From Mycolicibacterium senegalense (GTDB lineage Bacteria; Actinomycetota; Actinomycetes; Mycobacteriales; Mycobacteriaceae): a stretch of DNA of 64,000 bases. The translations under genes were made by a program, and so were the position numbers. Below are positions 52,324-61,102 of the stretch, piece by piece (position 1 is the first letter of the stretch; every line of letters starts with the position of its first letter). The notes below the pieces were generated by a model. The model had not been told where the DNA came from. It saw only the letters and a program-made list of their open reading frames with translations, and searched no databases. The stretch spans positions 558,001 to 622,000 of the forward strand of contig NZ_CP081000.1 in NCBI RefSeq assembly GCF_019645875.1, read 5' to 3'.

Positions 52324-53184
52324 TCAATTGTTGGGAATTTTGAACGGGCCCATGGCGCCGCCGTCGACTACGAGGGTCGTACCGGTCACGTAGCGGCTCG
52401 CGTCGGAGGCCAGGTACAGAACCGCATGGCTGATGTCGATCGGCTCGACGAACGGGATGGGCAGCGCGTTCATGGCCTTCAGTGCCGGGATCGAATCCTG
52501 CTGTGTGGCACCGGGCTTTCCGCCCGAGAACAGGGTGTTGTAGGCGTCGTTGTCGATCATCGGGGTGTCGACGTTGGTGGGGTTTACCGAGTTGACCCGG
52601 ATCCAGTGCGGAGCCAGCTCGCCGGCAAGGGTGCGCATCAAGCCGTTGACGCCGTGTTTCGACGCCGAATAGTGTCCGACGTTCAGCTCGGCAACCAGTC
52701 CGGAGATCGAGCTGATCAGAATCACCGAACCGCCCTGCCCTTGCTTGAGCAGGTGTGGCACGGTTGCCTTGATCGTCTTCCACACGCCGGTGAGGTTGAC
52801 GTCGAGTTGGTCGCGGAACTGTTCCTCGGTGAGCTCCCACATCGGGGCGATGTCATTGACGGTTCCCGCGTTGGCGACCACGATGTCCAGCCTGCCGAGC
52901 TCTGTGAGTCCTTGCCGGACAAATGCTTCCAGGGCGGCCAGGTCGCGGACGTCCACGCGTTCGGTGATGATTCGGCGTCCGGTGTCGGCCACCAGCTTGG
53001 CCGTCTGCTCCAGGTCCTCGGGGCTGGCCATGGGATACGGCACGGTGTCGATCTGGGCGCAGATGTCCAATGCCAGGATATCGGCGCCCTGCTCGGCCAA
53101 TGAGATGGCATGAGAGCGGCCTTGGCCCCGTGCTGCACCCGTGACGAGGGCGACCTTTCCGGTGAGGTCCAAAGGGTTGTTCAT
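52324..53184 (-). CDS. Mycofactocin-coupled SDR dehydrogenase (carveol dehydrogenase-like)
   Basis: 286 residues from ATG 53184. Motifs TGAARGQGRSHA, VANAGT, Ser in LISSISG and YSASK. The insertion after the second strand, LDICAQIDTVPYPMASPEDL, is the hallmark of the mycofactocin-coupled SDR group, which tightly holds NAD and passes electrons to mycofactocin. Relatives oxidise cyclic alcohols such as carveol. Mycofactocin biosynthesis genes are not in the window. Operator site C lies 62 bp upstream. Confidence 0.87.
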   Translation of the reverse strand: MNNPLDLTGKVALVTGAARGQGRSHAISLAEQGADILALDICAQIDTVPYPMASPEDLEQTAKLVADTGRRIITERVDVRDLAALEAFVRQGLTELGRLDIVVANAGTVNDIAPMWELTEEQFRDQLDVNLTGVWKTIKATVPHLLKQGQGGSVILISSISGLVAELNVGHYSASKHGVNGLMRTLAGELAPHWIRVNSVNPTNVDTPMIDNDAYNTLFSGGKPGATQQDSIPALKAMNALPIPFVEPIDISHAVLYLASDASRYVTGTTLVVDGGAMGPFKIPNN

Positions 53185-53245
53185 GGCTGCTCCGTTCACG
53201 TAGGGGTCTTTCCCGGGAAGGTGTCGCCCGGCCACTGGGAGCTTA

Positions 53246-53263
53246 TCTCAACAAATGTAGAAA
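53246..53263. promoter_or_regulatory. TTTCTACA-type operator, site C (mycofactocin SDR)
   Basis: TCTCAACA-AA-TGTAGAAA on the plus strand; one perfect half, the other matching six of eight. It lies 62 bp upstream of the SDR ATG on the minus strand. Confidence 0.6.
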
Positions 53264-53450
53264 ATAACAGCAGTGGAGCGATTAGATGAGACGAGTTTGG
53301 ATGGCAATTTGTTTGGGGTGCAACGTGTTTGTCGGCCATCCCGCGTCTGAGTCCCAGCACTGAGTGCTTCCGCGGTGTGTAGGGAACCCGCCGGTGTAGT
53401 CTCGTCAGGAGTTGCCGTGGCGCGGCGGCGGGTCGAAGATTGGGGTCGAG

Positions 53451-54089
53451 GTGAAGAAATCGGGCAGTCGTTCAGAGGCGACTGCGATGGCCCTGATCGA
53501 AGCTGCACTCCAGATCGTGCGGGAATCCGGTGTCAAGAGCGTGACCCACCGCAAGGTCTGCAGCTACGCGGGCGTTGCACTGGGCAGTAGCACCTACCAC
53601 TACGAGAATCTCGACAATCTGATCTTGGACGCGTTCGCCCACTATGTCGAGGATGTGTCGAGCCGGTATGAGGACAATTTCGCCGGCGCCACCAGCGACG
53701 ACGACCTGATCGATGCAGTCCTGCAGCTCACCGAGGCGCTGACCACCGACATGGGGAACGCGATCTTGGAGTGGGAGCTGTTGGCCGCGGCCGGTCGCGA
53801 AACGGCATACCGTGCGCTCGCCCAGAAATGGTCGGAGCGCGCCCGCTCCGCGGTACAGGCGTATGTCTCGCCACAAACCGCACACATGCTGGAAGTGATC
53901 TGGGACGGCGCTACGGTGCAGCGCGTCCTCAACGGCAAGCGGCTGACCGATGCGGAATTGCGGCGGATGGTCCGGGCGGTGCTGGAACTCGATGACTCTC
54001 GCTCATATCCGAAGGTCAAAAGTGATGGTGGTCGGTCGCCAAAAGGCAAGGCCGCGGCACGAACTCGGCGCGCCGCGGCCAGTCGGTAG
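53451..54089 (+). CDS. TetR-family regulator, likely controller of the TTTCTACA regulon
   Basis: 212 residues from GTG 53451 (53412 also possible). HTH: AMALIEAALQIVRESGVKSVTHRKVCSYAGVALGSSTYHYENLDNL split by the usual turn, which is a YcdC/RutR-like arrangement. A very basic tail GRSPKGKAAARTRRAAASR follows the ligand domain. It is the only regulator inside the 49.9-55.8 kb cluster and the obvious candidate for binding the four dyads. Confidence 0.88.
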   Translation: MKKSGSRSEATAMALIEAALQIVRESGVKSVTHRKVCSYAGVALGSSTYHYENLDNLILDAFAHYVEDVSSRYEDNFAGATSDDDLIDAVLQLTEALTTDMGNAILEWELLAAAGRETAYRALAQKWSERARSAVQAYVSPQTAHMLEVIWDGATVQRVLNGKRLTDAELRRMVRAVLELDDSRSYPKVKSDGGRSPKGKAAARTRRAAASR

Positions 54090-54098
54090 GCCGCGCGC

Positions 54099-54422
54099 TC
54101 AGTGGTTGACCACGAATACCTTGCGGATCGTCTCGTGCACGGTCCAGGTGGTTCCCTCGCCGGGATCGACGACGACCAGGTCTCCCGGGCCGACCTCGAC
54201 AGTGTCGCCTGATTCACCCTTCACTGTCGCCCGGCCGGACAGGATCACCACGGTTTCCTGACCGCGGTAGTCCATGTGTACTCCCGGTTCGGCCTCCCAA
54301 ACTCCGTGGACTTGCCCGCCGTCGGAGAAGACCCGTGCCGATCGCACCGGCGCAGTGCTTCCTGGGCGGTCGGATTCGAACAAGGGCAGGGTGATCGGGT
54401 CGAAACGTTTGATCGCAGACAT
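54099..54422 (-). CDS. Small cupin protein
   Basis: 107-residue single cupin barrel: ARVFSDGGQVHGVWEAEPGVHMDYRGQETVVILSG contains the first cupin motif, with Glu in the QETVV segment, and PGDLVVVDPGEGTTWTV the second. Several of the usual His ligands are missing, so it resembles the DUF861/EutQ-like cupins. Same strand and downstream of the flavin reductase (54-bp gap), probably one transcript. Confidence 0.82.
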   Translation of the reverse strand: MSAIKRFDPITLPLFESDRPGSTAPVRSARVFSDGGQVHGVWEAEPGVHMDYRGQETVVILSGRATVKGESGDTVEVGPGDLVVVDPGEGTTWTVHETIRKVFVVNH

Positions 54423-54476
54423 GGTTTTCCTAACTGTTGATTTCGATGTAGTGCAGCGTCGGTGAGTGCGCGGGCA

Positions 54477-54998
54477 TCAGCCGGCGATGGAATCCCAGTG
54501 AGCGCGATCGAGCTGGGGGAACTTGGAGCGCAGGAACAGTAAGGGGTGCGAGGACGGGTCCTCGCCGGCCCGCAACCCCAACACCCGGGCCGCGATGATC
54601 TCGTGGTCGCCGCCGTCGTAGCGCTGCCAGATCTCGCATTCGACCCAAGCTTGGCAGCCGGTCAACAGCGGCGCGGCGGTCATCTGTCCCGGATACCACT
54701 CAACGCCGTCGAATTTGGGGCCACCGGACTTGGCGAAAGACAGTGCGAGTTCTTGCTGGTGGCCTGCCATCACGTTGACGGCGAACTTGGTGCCGGACGC
54801 GATCTTTGGCCAGCTGGTGGAGTTTCGATCGATGGACAGCAGAATGAGCGGTGGCTCCAGCGACAGTGCCATGAAGGACTGAACGGTGAATCCTCTCGGT
54901 AGTCCGTCTGCCATCCCGGTCACCACCACCACGCCGGTGGGGAAATGTCCTAATACCGAACGGAAGTCGGTACTGCTGATCACGGGGGCATGGGCCAT
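54477..54998 (-). CDS. Flavin reductase (HpaC/RutF-type)
   Basis: 173 residues of the flavin-reductase split-barrel family: DFRSVLGHFPTGVVVVTG, GFTVQSFMALSLEPPLILLSI and KFAVNVMAGHQ. It makes reduced FMN with NAD(P)H for a separate monooxygenase, here most likely the LLM enzyme at 50378. Divergent from the RibB-like gene across operator site D. Confidence 0.88.
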   Translation of the reverse strand: MAHAPVISSTDFRSVLGHFPTGVVVVTGMADGLPRGFTVQSFMALSLEPPLILLSIDRNSTSWPKIASGTKFAVNVMAGHQQELALSFAKSGGPKFDGVEWYPGQMTAAPLLTGCQAWVECEIWQRYDGGDHEIIAARVLGLRAGEDPSSHPLLFLRSKFPQLDRAHWDSIAG

Positions 54999-55068
54999 GG
55001 GTATGCGTTCCGTTCGGTGGTGTCGTAGCGCTCGGCGCAGATTGCGCGAATTGGTGCGCGAGGCGAAC

Positions 55069-55086
55069 TTTCTACATATGATGAAA
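55069..55086. promoter_or_regulatory. TTTCTACA-type operator, site D (flavin reductase/RibB-like)
   Basis: TTTCTACA-TA-TGATGAAA; the left half is perfect and the right half matches six of eight. It lies in the 146-bp gap between the divergent flavin reductase and RibB-like genes. Confidence 0.6.
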
Positions 55087-55144
55087 CTACGAAGTCGGGG
55101 AAAGCGTCAACCGCTCAGCCCAAATTGCCATCCGGAGGTATCAC

Positions 55145-55798
55145 GTGACTGCGACCAACGTCGTGACCCGCGCAGGCGCCGCTCTCAGCGGGGGATACGC
55201 CGTTGCGAATGAGGCGTTCTCGAGTGGGCAACTCGTCGTCGTCTCCGATGACCATGAATGCGCGCTGGCGATGTCTGCCGCTGTGGCCACCACGCACGCG
55301 GTAGCGGAAATGATCCGCTTCGGATCCGGACTCGTCTTCGTGGCCTTGACCCGAGGCCGGCTCGACCAGCTCGATATCCCGCAGATGCCGACGGACTCGA
55401 CCGGCCGCCGCGGCAATTTCCACGTTGCCGTCGACTCGGCGGCCGGCATCAGTACCGGAATCTCGGCCGTCGATCGGTGTCAGACCATGCGCGCGCTCGC
55501 CGATCCGGGAACTGTGCGTGACGACTTCGTCCGGCCCGGCCACTTGATCCCGGTGGCCGCCGACATCGTTCCCGCCCGCTCTCCTGGTATCGCCGAACTG
55601 GCGCTCACGCTGGCGTCAACGGCGGATCCGGTACTGCCGGCTGCGGCGTTCTGCGCATTGACCTCAGAAGTGGATCCGTGCCGGGTGGCCGATCCGGACG
55701 AGGGGCAGCGGTTCGCGCAGCAGCACGGGTACGCATTCGTCGGTCGGCAGTGTGTGCTCACCGCCTACTACAGCAGTGGATCGTCCATCACCTGGTGA
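55145..55798 (+). CDS. RibB (DHBP synthase)-fold protein lacking RibB catalytic motifs
   Basis: 217 residues aligning along its length with 3,4-dihydroxy-2-butanone-4-phosphate synthase: RFGSGLVFVALT, TDSTGRRGNFHVAVDSAAGISTGISAVDR and VRPGHLIPV are clear. The conserved metal/catalytic loop D-R-E-N-E-G-D is replaced by SDDHECAL (residues 34-41), and the downstream GHTEA motif by GIAEL (148-152). Canonical RibB activity is therefore unlikely. It may bind a sugar phosphate or act as a different lyase. GTG 55145 is preceded by GGAGGTA. Confidence 0.8.
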   Translation: MTATNVVTRAGAALSGGYAVANEAFSSGQLVVVSDDHECALAMSAAVATTHAVAEMIRFGSGLVFVALTRGRLDQLDIPQMPTDSTGRRGNFHVAVDSAAGISTGISAVDRCQTMRALADPGTVRDDFVRPGHLIPVAADIVPARSPGIAELALTLASTADPVLPAAAFCALTSEVDPCRVADPDEGQRFAQQHGYAFVGRQCVLTAYYSSGSSITW

Positions 55799-55805
55799 AC
55801 CCCTC

Positions 55806-55979
55806 TTAGGGACAAACAGGTTGTTCGGCGAGCCATTCAGCCGCGCGAGCCCAGTGCTCGGCGGTCGGGTTGATCTGCTCGCCGTGAGGTAATCAGGCGT
55901 ACTCGCGCATCTCGGCGCTCGGCGCCGGCGCCCACCGATCGACGTATTGCTCAGGATGGGAACCGTACGTATGTCTCAC
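55806..55979 (-). pseudogene. Alpha/beta hydrolase reduced to its two ends
   Basis: From GTG 55979 the minus strand encodes RHTYGSHPEQYVDRWAPAPS, an alpha/beta-hydrolase N-terminus of the YGxHPxQ type, ending at a stop at 55893-55895. A different frame then encodes GEQINPTAEHWARAAEWL and EQPVCP-stop (55806), the usual C-terminal helix of the same kind of enzyme. The central region with the catalytic triad, some 200 residues, is missing. I infer an internal deletion. The remainder of the gap to the next gene carries nothing else recognisable. Confidence 0.55.
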
Positions 55980-55989
55980 ACAGTCGGTT

Positions 55990-57054
55990 CTAGCTCGCGG
56001 GCACGACTCCGCGGGGCAGGATCAGCGGAAGATCGTTGTAGGTGACGATGCCGGGTGCGGCGTTGACCACTGCGGGGATCGCGTTGATCGGGGGAGTGGC
56101 GGTCATGATGTGCCCGAGCACCATGAATTCCTCGAGCGTGGTGGCCTCGAAGTCCGGGGGCGGTAGGAAGCCGACTTTCATCGTCACCGTCGGCCGGCCG
56201 GCAACCTCGATTACCCAGCCGTCTTGGTCGATCTGCCAATCCGGTTGCAGTGTCTGGCCTTTGCGCCACCGCAGAGTGAGTTCGACGCGGGTGGTGTCTC
56301 CGACGATTCCCTTCCAGCTGACGAAGACGCCCGCCACACCGCCCGCCGGGATGGTCCACGATCCGAGATCGAGATCCTCTGTGGTCTGGGCATATTCGGC
56401 GTCGCAGCGGACTTCGTCAAATTCGATGCCGAGCGCATCGCCGATCATCCGCACGGCCTCACCGAACACTCCGGTGCCGTGGGCGGTCATCGCCTGCAGG
56501 TCGGGGTGATCGATGGGCTGACCGAACCCGACCGGCTTCTCGGTTTCGGGTGAGTCGTAGAACGTGGTGTCGGCGGCTTCGTTGACGGTGATCTTGTCCA
56601 CGCGATCGCAGATACCCGCGGCCACGACTGCCAACTGGTTGACATAGCCCGGGCTGATTCCCGATCCGAACATGGTGGAACCGCCCTTGCGGCACGCCTC
56701 GGCGATTCGGTCGCGGCCCTCGCCCTGGTTATGTCCGGTGATGAAGGAGGCCGTCGCCACGACATTGACGCCGGCCGACAGGATTTCGACGAGTTCGTCG
56801 ACGTCGATCCACATCGGGTTGTAGACCACGACATCGGGTTTGAGGGCGAGCAGCGCCTGAACGTCGTTGGTGGCGGTCACCCCGAGCGGCTCGATCCCGA
56901 CGAGCTCACCGACGTCCTTGCCGGCCTTGTCGGTTGACCACGCATAGCAGCCGACCAGCTCCAGGGTTGGGTTGCGGGCGATGGCCGCCACCGAACTCTT
57001 TCCGACGTTGCCGGTTGTCCACTGGACGACCCGATATGGCGAAGTTTGTGACAT
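55990..57054 (-). CDS. Dihydrodipicolinate reductase-like NAD(P)-dependent oxidoreductase
   Basis: 354 residues from ATG 57054, with GGAGCC upstream. N-terminal Rossmann motif VVQWTTGNVGKSSVAAIARNP and the DapB-like VVYNPMWIDVDELVEILSAG with NVVATASFITG. The C-terminal part resembles the 2,4-diaminopentanoate dehydrogenase-like family of mycobacteria. True substrate unknown; such genes cluster with steroid or lipid catabolism. Confidence 0.82.
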   Translation of the reverse strand: MSQTSPYRVVQWTTGNVGKSSVAAIARNPTLELVGCYAWSTDKAGKDVGELVGIEPLGVTATNDVQALLALKPDVVVYNPMWIDVDELVEILSAGVNVVATASFITGHNQGEGRDRIAEACRKGGSTMFGSGISPGYVNQLAVVAAGICDRVDKITVNEAADTTFYDSPETEKPVGFGQPIDHPDLQAMTAHGTGVFGEAVRMIGDALGIEFDEVRCDAEYAQTTEDLDLGSWTIPAGGVAGVFVSWKGIVGDTTRVELTLRWRKGQTLQPDWQIDQDGWVIEVAGRPTVTMKVGFLPPPDFEATTLEEFMVLGHIMTATPPINAIPAVVNAAPGIVTYNDLPLILPRGVVPAS

Positions 57055-57154
57055 GCGGCGGCTCCCTTGCTCGGTTTCGGGCAGTTTTCCACGACCGTGA
57101 GAAAAAGGGAAGAGCGATGCGTCGGCATGGTCGTGAACAACTAGGATTGCCGGT

Positions 57155-57820
57155 GTGACCACCGGAAACGCACCACGTAGGGGGCGGCCACCGCGCATCG
57201 ATCAGAAGCAGATCGTCGCGGCGGCGCGCGCCCTGGCGCCGGGTGCGTTGACCATGCAGGCGGTGGCCGACGCACTCGGGGTGGACCGCACGACGCTGCA
57301 CTACTACGTCGGCGACCGCGACGGTCTACTCGAGCTCGTGGTGGCCGATCTGTTCGAGACCGAACTGCGCTCGATCGAGTTACCTACCGGGGCCGGCTGG
57401 CAGGAAGTCCTGCGGGCCTACGGCAACGCCATCCGGCAGGGCGTACTCAAACTCGGTGTGACGGCTACGAGTTTCCGGCTGCGCGGAACCAGCGGGGCGG
57501 CCAGCCTCGCCTTGGCGGAACAGGTGCTGCAGGCCCTGACCGACGGCGGATTCACTACCGACGATGCCGGGCGGGCGCTCACCCTGGTGTCCGGGCTCGC
57601 GATGTCAGCAGCGCATGACGTGCTGGGGTCGGCGGAGTCCCGACTGCACCACCAAACGCCCGAGGTGGTGCGTGCCCTGAAGGACCTGCCGTCCAGTGAC
57701 TTCCCGCTGCTCAGTGGCGTGGTGGCCGACCGCAGCGCCGATGCCGGCGCAGCTGCTCGTGATTTCGACTTCAACCTCGACATCGTGGTCGCCGGGTTAG
57801 AGCGCTTCCTCGCTACGTAG
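57155..57820 (+). CDS. TetR-family regulator
   Basis: 221 residues, GTG start. AT-hook-like RRGRPPRID then HTH QIVAAARALAPGALTMQAVADALGVDRTTLHYYVGDRDGL split by the usual turn. Divergent from the DHDPR-like gene (100-bp gap) and upstream of mmpS; it may control either. Confidence 0.9.
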   Translation: MTTGNAPRRGRPPRIDQKQIVAAARALAPGALTMQAVADALGVDRTTLHYYVGDRDGLLELVVADLFETELRSIELPTGAGWQEVLRAYGNAIRQGVLKLGVTATSFRLRGTSGAASLALAEQVLQALTDGGFTTDDAGRALTLVSGLAMSAAHDVLGSAESRLHHQTPEVVRALKDLPSSDFPLLSGVVADRSADAGAAARDFDFNLDIVVAGLERFLAT

Positions 57821-57934
57821 AGGCCGAGTCGCTGGGGAGGACCGGCTCGAGTACAGTGCTCAGCATCCTCTTAGGCGGAACTTGAGTTCCGTCTGGGTCA
57901 ATTTTTGCATAGGGTCAGGTCGGGAGGCGCAACT

Positions 57935-58363
57935 GTGTTCGGGTTGCTCAAGAAAGCGTGGATACCACTCACTTTGGTGGTGGTCGTCGCTTTGGGCGCG
58001 TACGCGATCTTGCGGATCCGTGAGTCCAACCATCAGGTTCCGAGGGCGGCCGATGGCTCGGGTATCACCGCGAATTTCAATCCGAAGCACATCACCTATG
58101 AGGTCACCGGCTCCGGTGGAACGGCCAACCTCAATTACCTCGATGAGAACGGTCAGCCTCATCTCATCGAAAACACTCCGCTGCCTTGGTCGTTCACGAT
58201 CGTGACGACGCTGCCCTCGATGTCGGCCAACATCATGGCCCAGGGGGATCGTGACGTGAGCGATCTGCGCTGTCGGGTAACGGTCGACGGCGAGGTCCGC
58301 GACGACCGGGCGAGCACAGACACCGTCAAACCGTTCATCTACTGCTTGGTGAAATCCGTATGA
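57935..58363 (+). CDS. MmpS-family membrane accessory protein
   Basis: 142 residues from GTG 57935, GGGAGG upstream. One transmembrane helix (WIPLTLVVVVALGAYAILRI) then a periplasmic beta-domain with ITYEVTGSGGTANLNYLDENG and a conserved Cys pair (LRCRVTV, IYCLV). MmpS assists its MmpL partner in lipid or siderophore export; the ATGA overlap with mmpL confirms pairing. Confidence 0.92.
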   Translation: MFGLLKKAWIPLTLVVVVALGAYAILRIRESNHQVPRAADGSGITANFNPKHITYEVTGSGGTANLNYLDENGQPHLIENTPLPWSFTIVTTLPSMSANIMAQGDRDVSDLRCRVTVDGEVRDDRASTDTVKPFIYCLVKSV

Positions 58364-60186
58364 GCAACGCGCACTCGAAGCCGCACCGTCCGTTCCTGGG
58401 CCACATGGTCCGGATCTTCTCGCTGCCGATCATCATCTTCTGGGTGCTCGTGGTGGTCGCGCTGGGTGCGCTGGTGCCCTCACTCGACGCGGTCGCCGAA
58501 ATGCGGCAGGTGCCGTTGAGCCCGACGAATTCGCCGTCGTATCAGGGCATGTTGAACATCGGCAAGGTGTTCCAACAGTACGATTCCGACTCCTCGGCGA
58601 TGGTCGTGCTCGAAGGAGAGGACAAACTCGGCGACGAGGCGCACAAGTTCTACGACCAGATCATCGACAAGCTCGAGACTGATCGCGAACATGTCCAGAA
58701 CATTCAGGACTTCTGGAGCGATCCGCTGACCGCCGCGGGTTCGCAGAGCGTCGACGGCAAGTCGGCCTACGTGCAGATCTTCCTCAACGGCTCCCAAGGC
58801 ACCAGCGCCAGCCACGAATCGGTGGCCGCGGTGCGCGACATCGTCGCTTCGGTCCCCGCACCACCGGGCATCAAAGCCCACGTCGCCGGCAACACCGTGC
58901 TCAACGCCGATACCCAGGTCGCCGGGCACCAGAGCATGGCGACCATGGAGTTGGTGTCGGTCGCCGTCATCATCGTGATGCTGCTGTTCATCTACCGGTC
59001 CATCGTGACGATGCTGGTGTCGATGGTCATCATCGGCCTCGAACTCTTTGCCGCGCAGGGTGTTACCGCTGCAGCCGGATATGTGAACATCATCGGCCTG
59101 ACCCCGTACGCGGTCAGCATGGTCACCATGCTGTCGCTGGCGGCGGGTACCGACTACGTGATCTTCCTACTCGGCCGATACCACGAGGAGAGATCGAAGG
59201 GCCTGGAGAAGGACGAGGCGTTCTACGTCGCGTATCACGGTGTCTCCCACGTCATCCTGGGCTCAGGTTTGACCATCGCGGGCGCCTGTATGTGCCTGAC
59301 GATGACCACGCTGCCCTATTTCCAGACCATGGGTCTGCCATGCGCCATCGCGATCCTGGTGATCATCGCCGCCGCCCTGACGCTGGCCCCTGCTGTGCTG
59401 ACGGTGGCCTCGAAGTTCGGTCTGCTGGATCCCAAGCGTGAGCTCTCCACCAGGGGCTGGCGCAAGGTCGGCACGTCCGTGGTGCGCTGGCCGATTCCGA
59501 TCATCTTCGTCACCAGTCTGATTGCCGTCATCGGTTTCGTGAGCCTGCTGACCTATGTGCCGCAGTACAACGATCAGAAGTTCACTCCCGAGGACATGCC
59601 GGCCAACTTGGCCATGGGTGTGGCCGACCGGCACTTCTCCCAGGCCCGCATGAACCCGGAGCTGTTGATGCTGGAAGCCGACCACGACCTACGCAACCCG
59701 GCGGACATGCTGGTGATCGACCGGGTCGCCAAGGGGGTGGTCCACATGCGCGGTATCGAGCGGGTCCAGACGATTACCCGGCCACTCGGCTCACCGATCG
59801 AGCACAGTTCCATCCCGTTCCTGCTCGGCGCGCAGAACGCCGGCACCCTGCAGGGCGCGAAGTTCAACAACGACAACTCGGCTCAGATGCTGGAACAGGC
59901 CGACGAGATGGGCCGGACTGTGGCCAGCATGGAGCGGATGTACACGCTCATGACCGAGCTGACCGCGACCACGCACAGCATGGTCGGCAACACCCACGAA
60001 ATGGTGGAAGCTACCAAGGAGATGCGCGACAACCTGGCCAATTTCGACGATTTCTTCCGGCCGTTGACGCAGACTCAAAACTGCGTCGGCGTACCGATGG
60101 CCGCCTGGACCGGTCGCGTGACGCGGCCATCCTCGACGCGGCGCTGGCGGCCCTGGCGGAGAACGGCTACGTCAACACCAACATGA
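58360..60186 (+). pseudogene. MmpL transporter truncated by a deletion
   Basis: Intact MmpL sequence runs for about 567 residues: N-terminal helix, porter domain, then helices with VSMVTMLSLAAGTDYVIFLLGRYHEER (RND Asp/Tyr region) and on to NLANFDDFFRP. Full MmpL proteins have about 950-1000 residues and normally continue FFRP-(L/I)RNYFYWE. Here the frame goes into unrelated residues at about base 60063 and stops at 60184-60186. The entire second transmembrane half is gone, so export activity is very unlikely. The junction meets a TetR gene. Confidence 0.88.
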
Positions 60187-60674
60187 ACGACATCGCCGCG
60201 CGAGCCGGTGTCGGGAAGGCAGCGATCTACCGCCGCTGGTCGTCGAAGGCCGCACTGATCACCGATGCCCTGGTGTACTGGCGGCCCGACCTACTCGATG
60301 ACGATGCACCCGACACCGGCAGCCTGGAAGGCGATTTCGACGAACTCGTCCTCCGAGCGGTGCGCAACGACGAAGAGCACTTCTCGTACGACTTGGTGTT
60401 GCGGGCCGCGGTCGAGGCCACCCACGATCCGCATCTGGCCTCAGCCCTCGACGATCTGATGCTGCTCAAAGGCAGGCGTGTGGTGACGGCCATCCTGCGG
60501 CAGGCCGCGGCTCGGGGTGAGGTGTCGCGAGACCAAGACTGGTCGCTGGTTGCCGATGTGATGACCGGGATGTGTCTCATGCGCGTGATCAGCGGGCAGA
60601 GTATCGACGCGAAGTTCATCCGGGATGTCATCGATACGTTGATCCTGCCTGCGGTGCGGGCGTCGAACCGCTGA
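60063..60674 (+). pseudogene. TetR gene beheaded at the mmpL deletion junction
   Basis: In the second frame SKLRRRTDGRLDRSRDAAILDAAL, NGYVNTNMNDIAARAGVGKAAIYRRW and a full ligand domain to 60674 are readable. The frame has no ATG, GTG or TTG start between the junction (about 60063) and ATG 60183, which lies inside the HTH. ATG 60183 overlaps the truncated mmpL stop, so a headless protein could be made by coupling, but it would lack helix 1. Probably inactive. Confidence 0.75.
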
Positions 60675-61102
60675 GGTCCGCGGACGGATCGGGATGCCAC
60701 AGGGTGGCACTTTCGGTCTCGGTGCGCCACTCTTATCTGAGAACGATGGATTCCAGAAAGTTGAGCGATCAATCGGGCGCGCACCACGGCTCCCTACCTG
60801 GCCGTCGCGGTGCCGTGGACGGCCGAGGATCAACAGTGGTTCGACGAATATGTGGCGCGGTGTGTCGCAGGGGAGCGGAAGAAACCACTGTGGCTGTCGC
60901 AGTTAGGATTCCGAGTCTTGCTCTGGGATGTCCGTGCCCGGTGCCGACTCCGGCGGCGCTTGGTTTGACGGCGCAATGGGACGTCGTCCGCCCAGCGGGT
61001 GTAGATTCGAGGGTGGACCGGATACATCACAGGTCAGCCGGTGATCAACCGTCGCTTGCTTTCCACTACGGTGCGGTAGTCGCACCACTCAAGGACAGTC
61101 TT
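60675..61102. other. 428-bp region without a supported gene
   Basis: No convincing gene. A plus-strand frame open from 60765 to 60968 encodes APYLAVAVPWTAEDQQWFDEYVAR, which looks coding but has no start ahead of it and no recognisable family; it may be a further decayed fragment. Confidence 0.5.
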
